A stretch of 22,536 bases of DNA from Bacteroidota bacterium (lineage in GTDB: Bacteria > Bacteroidota > Bacteroidia > Flavobacteriales > Flavobacteriaceae). The position numbers and the translations under genes are program-made. The stretch lies in NCBI GenBank assembly GCA_023386255.1, contig JAEWKB010000121.1:1-22536 (forward strand), written 5' to 3'. This document shows positions 15,994 to 22,536 of this stretch, in pieces. The notes beneath the pieces were generated by a model, which saw nothing but the letters and a program-made list of their open reading frames with translations, ran no database searches and was not told the origin of the DNA. The stretch's first letter is position 1. Each line of letters opens with the position of its first letter.

Positions 15994-16001
15994 TAACTTT
16001 G
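15994..16001 (+). promoter_or_regulatory. Perfect -7 box before maeB
   Basis: TAACTTTG matches TAnnTTTG exactly, 29 bases before the ATG at 16031. TTTCCC at 15971-15976 is a weak -33 candidate with a 17-base spacer. The box overlaps an in-frame GTG at 16001, which argues against that GTG as a start. Confidence 0.45.
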
Positions 16002-16030
16002 TGGGTTCTGTAAAAATAGAAAACACAAAG

Positions 16031-18322
16031 ATGAATCAATACAGTAAGCGTAGAGAAGCACTTTTATACCACGCCAAGCCGCATCCCGGAAAGATACAGG
16101 TAGTACCAACTAAAAAATATGCAACACAGCGCGATTTATCACTTGCCTATTCGCCGGGCGTTGCTGAGCCATGCCTTGAAATAGCCAAAGATGTAAATAA
16201 CGTTTATAAATATACTGCCAAAGGAAACCTTGTTGCAGTTATATCTAACGGTACGGCTGTTTTGGGATTAGGCGATATTGGCCCTGAGGCTTCAAAACCG
16301 GTAATGGAAGGAAAAGGCCTGCTATTTAAGATATTTGCTGATATTGATGTTTTTGATATTGAGGTTGACACCAAGGATGTAGATAAGTTTATTGAAACGG
16401 TTAAAAATATAGCTCCTACTTTTGGGGGTATTAACCTTGAGGATATTAAAGCGCCTGAGTCTTTCGAGATAGAAAGAAGGCTCGTAGAAGAGCTTAATAT
16501 CCCGGTAATGCACGATGACCAGCACGGTACGGCCATTATTTCTTCGGCAGCGTTGCTTAACGCGGTTGAGCTTGCCGAAAAATATATGGATGAAATAAAG
16601 GTAGTGGTTTCAGGCGCCGGTTCAGCAGCGCTTGCCTGTGCTAACCTGTATCTTTTGCTGGGTGTAAAGGTAGAGAATATCATTATGTTTGATAAGGATG
16701 GTATGCTGGTAAGCAGCAGGAACGACCTTTCTGACCTGCAACGGAAGTATGCTAAGGATGGCAATGCTGTAACACTGGCTGAAGCTATTAAAGGAGCCGA
16801 TGTGTTCCTTGGGCTTTCGGTAGGTAATGTGCTTACGCCTGATATGCTGCTTACCATGTCAGATAATCCTATTGTGTTCGCCATGGCAAATCCTACACCT
16901 GAAATTGATTATGATGTGGCTATTGCCACCCGCCAGGATGTTATAATGGCCACAGGAAGGTCAGACCATCCTAACCAGGTTAATAATGTACTTGGATTTC
17001 CATATATATTCAGGGGGGCGCTTGATGTACGCGCAACTAAGATTAACGAAGCCATGAAGATGGCGGCAGTAACCGCCCTTGCCGAACTGGCTAAAGCACC
17101 GGTGCCGGAGCAGGTAAATATTGCTTATGGTGAGACAAAATTAAATTTCGGGCGCGAGTATATCATTCCAAAACCATTCGACCCAAGGCTTATCGCTGTG
17201 GTGTCACCCGCGGTTGCCAGGGCAGCCATGCAAAGCGGGGTGGCCCAGCAGCCCATTACCGACTGGGATAAATATACTGAGGAGCTGCTTGAGCGCCTGG
17301 GTAACGATAACAAAATGGTACGCCTGCTTACCAACCGTGCCAAGACCGATCCTAAAAAGATAGTTTTTGCCGAGGCCGATCACCTGGATGTGCTTAAGGC
17401 CGCGCAGATTGTAATGGAAGAAAAAATAGGTGTGCCTATATTGTTGGGGAACAGGGAAACTATTAATGAGCTTAAAGAAGAAATAGGTTTTGATGCTGAA
17501 GTACAGATAATAGACCCTAAAACAAGTGAGGAAGATGCCAGGAGGAACCGTTATGCCCAGGTTTTTTGGGAGAAAAAGCAACGCCGTGGCGTAAATCTTC
17601 TTGATGCGCAGAAATGGATGCGTGAACGTAACTATTTTGCAGCCATGATGGTTAATGAAGGCGATGCTGATGCCATGGTTACAGGCTATTCCCGCAGCTA
17701 TCCCTCTACAGTAAAGCCTATCATGCAGCTTATAGATAAAGCGCCCGGGGTAACTAGGATTGCCACAACCAACATGATGCTTACAAAGCGTGGGCCGATT
17801 TTCCTGTCAGATACTGCCATTAATCCTGACCCGACTGCAGACGATCTTGCCAAGATTGCTTTAATGACTGCCAGGACAGCGCGTATGTTTGGTATGGAGC
17901 CGGTAGTTGCCATGCTGTCATTCTCAAACTTTGGCTCGTCGGCCGATAAAAGCGCCGTAAAAGTAAGGGAGGCAGTAGCCTACCTGCATGAAAATTATCC
18001 GGATCTTATTGTTGATGGTGAAATACAGGCTGATTTTGCACTTAACCCTGATATGCTAAAAAGCAAGTTCCCGTTTTCAAAACTTTCAGATAAAAAAGTC
18101 AATACCCTTATATTTCCAAATCTTGAGGCTGCCAATATTACCTATAAACTTTTAAAGGAGCTTAACAAAGCAGTGTCTATTGGCCCAATAATGCTGGGTA
18201 TGGATAAACCCGTACATATTTTCCAGCTTGGCGCAAGTGTGGAAGAAATGGTAAACATGGCAGCCGTTGCTGTGGTTGATGCACAGGAAAAAGAAAAGAG
18301 GCTGAAAATGACAAGAAAATAG
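16031..18322 (+). CDS. maeB: NADP-dependent malic enzyme with C-terminal phosphotransacetylase-like domain
   Basis: Converts malate to pyruvate and CO2 with reduction of NAD(P)+, supplying NADPH and pyruvate in the cytoplasm; 763 residues. Residues about 1-425 form the malic enzyme: LAYSPGVAEPC near 36-46, the metal and catalytic region HDDQHGTA near 161-168, a nucleotide-binding loop VVSGAGSAALA near 191-201, and FAMANPTPEID near 284-294. Residues about 435-763 form a phosphotransacetylase-like domain (KKIVFAEADHLDVLKAAQI through GMDKPVHIFQLGASVEEMVNMAAVAVVDA) that in MaeB is regulatory rather than catalytic, with acetyl-CoA as known effector in relatives. The ATG at 16031 (MNQYSKRREALLYHAKPHPG) fits the family; a GTG at 16001 overlaps the promoter box. 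No link to its recombination neighbours is apparent. Confidence 0.95.
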   Translation: MNQYSKRREALLYHAKPHPGKIQVVPTKKYATQRDLSLAYSPGVAEPCLEIAKDVNNVYKYTAKGNLVAVISNGTAVLGLGDIGPEASKPVMEGKGLLFKIFADIDVFDIEVDTKDVDKFIETVKNIAPTFGGINLEDIKAPESFEIERRLVEELNIPVMHDDQHGTAIISSAALLNAVELAEKYMDEIKVVVSGAGSAALACANLYLLLGVKVENIIMFDKDGMLVSSRNDLSDLQRKYAKDGNAVTLAEAIKGADVFLGLSVGNVLTPDMLLTMSDNPIVFAMANPTPEIDYDVAIATRQDVIMATGRSDHPNQVNNVLGFPYIFRGALDVRATKINEAMKMAAVTALAELAKAPVPEQVNIAYGETKLNFGREYIIPKPFDPRLIAVVSPAVARAAMQSGVAQQPITDWDKYTEELLERLGNDNKMVRLLTNRAKTDPKKIVFAEADHLDVLKAAQIVMEEKIGVPILLGNRETINELKEEIGFDAEVQIIDPKTSEEDARRNRYAQVFWEKKQRRGVNLLDAQKWMRERNYFAAMMVNEGDADAMVTGYSRSYPSTVKPIMQLIDKAPGVTRIATTNMMLTKRGPIFLSDTAINPDPTADDLAKIALMTARTARMFGMEPVVAMLSFSNFGSSADKSAVKVREAVAYLHENYPDLIVDGEIQADFALNPDMLKSKFPFSKLSDKKVNTLIFPNLEAANITYKLLKELNKAVSIGPIMLGMDKPVHIFQLGASVEEMVNMAAVAVVDAQEKEKRLKMTRK

Positions 18323-18350
18323 TTTTCCTAGTATACTTAAAGAATTTTGT

Positions 18351-18358
18351 TATTTTTG
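18351..18358 (+). promoter_or_regulatory. Putative -7 box before ruvA
   Basis: TATTTTTG matches TAnnTTTG, 20 bases before the ATG at 18379. The -33 region has only TTTTCC (18323-18328, 22-base spacer). It may drive ruvA and, through it, sprA. Confidence 0.4.
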
Positions 18359-18378
18359 GAAACGGTTAACCATCAGAT

Positions 18379-18960
18379 ATGATAGCACATCTTCAGGGAA
18401 GATTAGTAGAGAAAACGCCAACAGAGGTAGTTATAGAGTGTAACGGAGTAGGATATCAGGTGAATATTTCACTTCATACTTTTTCTTTACTTCCTGATTC
18501 AGAAAATATTAAGTTGTACACTTTCCTTCAGGTAAAGGAGGATGCCCACACTCTTTTTGGTTTTGTTGAAAAAGCCGAAAGGGAGTTGTTTAAGCTTCTT
18601 CTGTCGGTATCAGGTGTAGGTGCCGGTACTGCCAGGACCATGTTGTCATCTATGGAGCCAAAGCAGGTAATACACGCTATTGCCGGGGGCGATGTAGCTG
18701 CCATTCAGTCCATAAAAGGTATAGGCAATAAAACTGCGCAAAGGGTGATACTGGACCTGAAAGATAAAGTGTTAAAACTATATGATCTTGAAGAAGTTTC
18801 GGTTTCAGGTTACAATACAAACAAAGATGAAGCGTTATCTGCGTTGGAGGTTTTAGGATTTAACAAAAAAATGGCTGAAAAGGCTGTAGAAAAAATTGTT
18901 AAAGAAACTCCGGGGGCCAATGTTGAAACCATTATAAAACAAGCATTAAAAAATCTATAG
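18379..18960 (+). CDS. ruvA: Holliday junction DNA-binding protein RuvA
   Basis: Tetrameric protein that binds Holliday junctions and loads RuvB; 193 residues, normal length. Domain I is an OB fold (MIAHLQGRLVEKTPTEVVIECNGVGYQVNI...). Domain II carries two helix-hairpin-helix motifs, LLSVSGVGAGTARTML (about 74-89) and IKGIGNKTAQRVI (about 112-124). Domain III, the RuvB-binding three-helix domain, is recognisable at the end (NKDEALSALEVLGFNKKMAEKAVEKI). ATG start at 18379. Its TAG stop is followed after a single codon (TCT) by the TTG start of sprA in the same reading frame, so the two genes are almost certainly co-transcribed. Confidence 0.97.
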   Translation: MIAHLQGRLVEKTPTEVVIECNGVGYQVNISLHTFSLLPDSENIKLYTFLQVKEDAHTLFGFVEKAERELFKLLLSVSGVGAGTARTMLSSMEPKQVIHAIAGGDVAAIQSIKGIGNKTAQRVILDLKDKVLKLYDLEEVSVSGYNTNKDEALSALEVLGFNKKMAEKAVEKIVKETPGANVETIIKQALKNL

Positions 18961-18963
18961 TCT

Positions 18964-21900
18964 TTGAAAACAGATTACCCTAACAAGTTCTACATACAAC
19001 TTAAATATTCGTTTTCCGTAGTTTTTTTATTCTTCGGCCTTGTTGCCCAGGCGCAGGTAGATGAAGAAGAGGAAGCTGCACAGGCTGCACAGGATACAGT
19101 TAAAGGATACAGCACAGGCAAAGTTGAAATTGGCAACCCCCGCAGTATAGTTGAAGCTTACACTTATGATCCTGTAACTAACAGGTATATTTATACTAAC
19201 ACATTTGATGGTTTCAATATTACTTACCCTATAATGCTTACTCCGGCTGAATATGAAGAGCTGGTGCTTAGGGAGGCAATGCGCGATTATTTTCAGGAAA
19301 AATCGGCGGCTATAGACGGTAAGAAAGCCGGCAGTGCAGAGCAGCAAAAAAACCTCCTGCCCAGGTACTACGTAAATTCTGGCCTGTTTGAAACTATATT
19401 TGGGGGTAACACCATTGATGTAAAACCCCAGGGGTCGGTAGAAATTGATTTAGGGATACGCTATACAAAACAGGACAATCCTTCTTTATCACCCAGGAAC
19501 AGGAGTACATTTACCTTCGATTTTGACCAGCGCATAAGTATGAGCCTGCAGGGTAAGGTAGGTACAAGGCTGGGTGTGACGGCTAATTATGACACCGAAT
19601 CTACATTTGCATTCCAAAACCTTATTAAGCTTGAATACACCCCTACTGAAGACGATATAATCCAGAAGATCGAGGTTGGTAACGTTAGCTTTCCTTTATC
19701 CAACTCATTAATAAGGGGCGCGCAAAGCCTTTTTGGTGCAAAGCTTCAACTGCAATTCGGTCGCACTACGTTTACCGGTATTTATTCCGAACAAAAATCA
19801 CAAACCAAAACAGTAACAGCACAGGGCGGCGGTACCGTACAGGACTTCTCGCTTTTTGCTCTGGAGTATGATGCCGACAGGCACTTCTTCCTTTCACAAT
19901 GGTTCAGGAACAGGTATGACTATGCGCTGCGTAACTATCCGTTTATTGACAGCCGTGTACAAATAACCCGTATTGAAGTATGGGTAACCAACAGGCAGAA
20001 CAGGATAAACCCTAACGATAACAACTCTCGGAACGTACTAGCATTACAGGATTTAGGTGAAGCACAGCAACAGCGCTATACTGTAAACGGACCGTCTGCA
20101 CCATCAGAAGACATTACGCCTGAAACCGTCGGCTTTGCGAGCCCGGCACCGGCGCCGGCAGGATTTTTTACCGTAACGCCCGATTCTCCGCCGGATAATA
20201 GCAATAACGCCCTTAACCCGGAAATCATAGGGCAGGGTGCAAGCATGCTTACACCTGCAATAAGGGAAATTGTTACCGTAGGGCCCGGAGCTTTTACGGG
20301 AGGGCTAAACGCCACTGAAGGGCGTGACTATTCAAAGCTTGAAAATGCACGTAAGCTGTCTGGAAACGAATATACTTACCACAAGCAGTTGGGTTACCTG
20401 TCTTTAAACCAGCGTTTATCTAATGACGAGGTTATTGCCGTTGCTTACCAATATACAATTGGCGACCAGGTATACCAGGTGGGCGAATTTGGTACCGATG
20501 GGGTTGATGCTACGGTTGTTGAAGGGCCTGTTAACGATCCTAACCAGGCACCTGCAAACGTTTCTACTCAAAGTCTTATACTTAAAATGCTGAAGAGCAG
20601 CCTTGTTAACGTAGATGAGCCGGTATGGGACCTTATGATGAAAAACATATATCAGATTCCGGGTGCTTACCAGCTGTCTCAGGAAGATTTCAGGTTCAAC
20701 ATACTTTACACCGACCCTTCACCTTTAAACTACATAACGCCGGCACCGGGTTCTCCGCTGCCGCTGCCGGAGGGTGTGGCCGATACTCCTTTGCTTAAAG
20801 TATTTAATGTTGACAGGCTTAATTATACCAATGACCCACAGGAGGGCGGAGACGGTTTCTTTGATTTTGTGCCGGGCCTTACTGTTGATACTGAAACGGG
20901 CCGCATCATTTTTACAACAGTTGAACCGTTTGGTGAGTTCCTGTTTGACAGGCTTGATAACGATGGCCCTGTAGGTGATTATGATGATGAAACCGAAGCA
21001 GGCTACAATGCCAACCAAAGAAGGTATGTGTACCGCAGGCTTTACCAAAGTACACAGGCAGATGCGCTCCAGCAAAGTGAAAAGAACAAATTCCAGTTGC
21101 GTGGCCGCTTTAAATCTACCGGTGGCGACGGTATCTCATTGGGAGCTTTTAACATTCCTCAGGGATCGGTAGTGGTAACTGCCGGGGGGCGTGTGCTTGT
21201 TGAAGGGCAGGATTATACGGTAAACTACCAGTTGGGGCGTGTGCAGATACTGGACCCCTCACTCCAGGCATCAAATACCCCAATTGAGGTTTCTGTAGAG
21301 AACAATGCTACATTCGGCCAGCAAACGCGCCGTTTCATGGGCTTTAATATCGAGCATAAATTCTCTGATAAATTCTTGTTAGGTGCCACGTTGCTCCACA
21401 TGAGCGAGAGGCCTTTTACGCAAAAAACAAATTACGGGCAGGAATCTGTGCGAAATACAATAATGGGATTAAATGGTGTTTATACTACCGAGGTGCCTTT
21501 CTTTACACGCCTTGTAAACAAGCTCCCGAATATGGATACCGATGTGCCTTCTAACTTCTCGTTCAGGGGTGAAGTTGCAATGCTTAAACCTGGAGCATCA
21601 AAAGCAGACCAGTTTAATGGCGAAGCAACAACTTATATTGAAGATTTTGAAGGTTCGCAAACCACAATTGATATGCGTGCAGCGCAGGCCTGGTCACTCT
21701 CGAGTGCGCCTGCTACTATTTTCCCGGGTGATAACCCGCCAATTGATGATCGTTCCTACGGGTATCGCAGGGGTAAGCTCGCCTGGTATAGTATTGACCC
21801 CACATTTTATGCTGAAAATTCGCAGCCTTCGGGCATCTCAAATGATGATATAAGCAGTAACAGGACAAGGCGCATATTTTATGAAGAACTTTATCCTTTA

Positions 21901-22536
21901 ACTGATATTGTGCCCGGCCAGACTACAGTGGTTAACACGTTGGATATGTCTTACTACCCGCAGGAAAGGGGGCCTTACAATTTTAACCCTGATGCTGCCG
22001 CAACAAATGGCTTTACCGAAGCGCAGGCCGTAAATAACTGGGGCGGGATGATGCGTTCTATTAACTCAACCAATTTTGAGCAGACCAATGTTGAGTACAT
22101 CCAGTTCTGGATGATGGACCCATACGTGGGCACCAATAACGATGCCATTGCACCTGATAATACAGGTACGCTTGAGATAAACCTTGGGGAAATATCTGAA
22201 GATATATTAAGGGATAACAGGAAACAATATGAGAACGGGCTTCCTACAGCAGGAGGCAACCAGCCCACCTTTACTACCCAGTGGGGAAGGGTACCGGTAT
22301 CTCAGTCATTAATATATGCCTTTGATACAGATGGTGCCAACCGTACGGTGCAGGACGTTGGTTTTGACGGATTGGGTGATGCTGAAGAAGGTGCAGGTAC
22401 GCCTTTTGCCGGCCGCCCGGACCCTGCTGCTGATAACTACCAGTTTTTCCTTGCTGCTTCAGGCAACGTGCTGGACAGGTATAAAAATTATAATAATGTT
22501 GAGGGTAACTCTCCTGTAAATGTATCAAACGATAAC
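18964..22536 (+). CDS. sprA: Type IX secretion outer-membrane translocon / gliding protein SprA (3' partial)
   Basis: The giant beta-barrel translocon of the type IX secretion system, needed for gliding and protein export in Bacteroidota. The window holds 1191 codons, open from TTG at 18964 to the right edge with no internal stop. Family members are around 2400 residues, so about half is present. The TTG start gives a signal peptide (MKTDYPNKFYIQLKYSFSVV, then a hydrophobic stretch to VAQA) with cleavage before QVDEEEE. The first in-frame ATG lies about 90 codons further on, so TTG is the only start that keeps the signal. Typical SprA stretches include GSVEIDLGIRYTKQDNPSLS, FDFDQRISMSLQGKVGTRLG, ISLGAFNIPQGSVVVTAGG, and EYIQFWMMDPYVGTN. 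A Pro/Ala/Asn-rich segment at about 20090-20230 looks like a variable loop. It follows ruvA by 3 bases. Confidence 0.95.
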   Translation, partial: MKTDYPNKFYIQLKYSFSVVFLFFGLVAQAQVDEEEEAAQAAQDTVKGYSTGKVEIGNPRSIVEAYTYDPVTNRYIYTNTFDGFNITYPIMLTPAEYEELVLREAMRDYFQEKSAAIDGKKAGSAEQQKNLLPRYYVNSGLFETIFGGNTIDVKPQGSVEIDLGIRYTKQDNPSLSPRNRSTFTFDFDQRISMSLQGKVGTRLGVTANYDTESTFAFQNLIKLEYTPTEDDIIQKIEVGNVSFPLSNSLIRGAQSLFGAKLQLQFGRTTFTGIYSEQKSQTKTVTAQGGGTVQDFSLFALEYDADRHFFLSQWFRNRYDYALRNYPFIDSRVQITRIEVWVTNRQNRINPNDNNSRNVLALQDLGEAQQQRYTVNGPSAPSEDITPETVGFASPAPAPAGFFTVTPDSPPDNSNNALNPEIIGQGASMLTPAIREIVTVGPGAFTGGLNATEGRDYSKLENARKLSGNEYTYHKQLGYLSLNQRLSNDEVIAVAYQYTIGDQVYQVGEFGTDGVDATVVEGPVNDPNQAPANVSTQSLILKMLKSSLVNVDEPVWDLMMKNIYQIPGAYQLSQEDFRFNILYTDPSPLNYITPAPGSPLPLPEGVADTPLLKVFNVDRLNYTNDPQEGGDGFFDFVPGLTVDTETGRIIFTTVEPFGEFLFDRLDNDGPVGDYDDETEAGYNANQRRYVYRRLYQSTQADALQQSEKNKFQLRGRFKSTGGDGISLGAFNIPQGSVVVTAGGRVLVEGQDYTVNYQLGRVQILDPSLQASNTPIEVSVENNATFGQQTRRFMGFNIEHKFSDKFLLGATLLHMSERPFTQKTNYGQESVRNTIMGLNGVYTTEVPFFTRLVNKLPNMDTDVPSNFSFRGEVAMLKPGASKADQFNGEATTYIEDFEGSQTTIDMRAAQAWSLSSAPATIFPGDNPPIDDRSYGYRRGKLAWYSIDPTFYAENSQPSGISNDDISSNRTRRIFYEELYPLTDIVPGQTTVVNTLDMSYYPQERGPYNFNPDAAATNGFTEAQAVNNWGGMMRSINSTNFEQTNVEYIQFWMMDPYVGTNNDAIAPDNTGTLEINLGEISEDILRDNRKQYENGLPTAGGNQPTFTTQWGRVPVSQSLIYAFDTDGANRTVQDVGFDGLGDAEEGAGTPFAGRPDPAADNYQFFLAASGNVLDRYKNYNNVEGNSPVNVSNDN

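Noticed and set aside
16001..16030. GTG at 16001 as the start of maeB
   Set aside because: It overlaps the TAACTTTG promoter box, and the ten extra residues do not resemble the family. ATG at 16031 begins the conserved MNQYSKRREALLYHAKP.
16204..16884. Long open frame of 226 codons on the minus strand inside maeB
   Set aside because: It is antisense to strongly conserved malic enzyme sequence, is low-complexity (Ser-rich), and has no homology or promoter. Similar antisense frames in actB and actF were rejected for the same reason.
18964..22536. sprA as a pseudogene
   Set aside because: The frame is read through 1191 codons without a stop or frameshift; it is cut only by the window edge.
1..22536. 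tRNA, rRNA, riboswitch, CRISPR or phage genes
   Set aside because: No cloverleaf, rRNA sequence, recognisable aptamer, spacer array, integrase or phage structural gene was seen.

Overview
The window comes from a Bacteroidota genome, most likely a member of the Flavobacteriaceae. The evidence is an alternative complex III operon joined to an aa3-type cytochrome oxidase, a gliding/type IX secretion gene (sprA), promoter elements of the Bacteroidota TAnnTTTG type, and very little Shine-Dalgarno sequence. Every base is within or close to a gene, and no gene-free stretch exceeds about 200 bases.

Layout. (1) 3-11527, plus strand: a respiratory operon actA (5' end missing), actB, actC, actD, actE, actF, coxB, coxA. 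Its products pass electrons from quinol through the Act complex (iron-sulfur subunit, multiheme cytochrome, monoheme lipoprotein) to the CuA site of CoxB and the heme-copper centre of CoxA, which reduces O2 and pumps protons. The operon ends at a strong hairpin terminator. (2) 11721-13136, minus strand: an amino-acid permease of the APC family with its own terminator and promoter. (3) 13253-18960, plus strand: a small GNAT-like protein, ruvB, a four-helix-bundle (S23/IVP family) gene, queG, maeB and ruvA. Putative promoter elements lie in front of most of these, so they look like short transcription units. (4) 18964 to the right edge: the first 1191 codons of sprA, the outer-membrane translocon of type IX secretion.

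The most interesting structure lies between ruvB and queG. The four-helix-bundle gene fills the space between two 31-base inverted arms (28 of 31 positions pair) made of a repeated 7-base unit. The element appears to sit inside the start codon of queG. Removing 421 bases (14615-15035) joins ATTTCAT to GAAAT, which recreates a perfect 12-base palindrome and an in-frame ATG that gives a normal-length QueG. With the element present, that start codon reads CTG. This suggests a small mobile or RNA-level intervening cassette, resembling the intervening sequences of 23S rRNA that carry the same protein family, but placed in a protein-coding transcript.

Other points: unusually histidine-rich segments in ActF, CoxA and ActC; a Lys where the conserved Glu of the CuA loop is expected in CoxB; a rare TTG start for sprA, one codon after the ruvA stop and in the same frame; and a disturbed heme-binding motif in the first 35 bases of the window, which may be a contig-end artefact.
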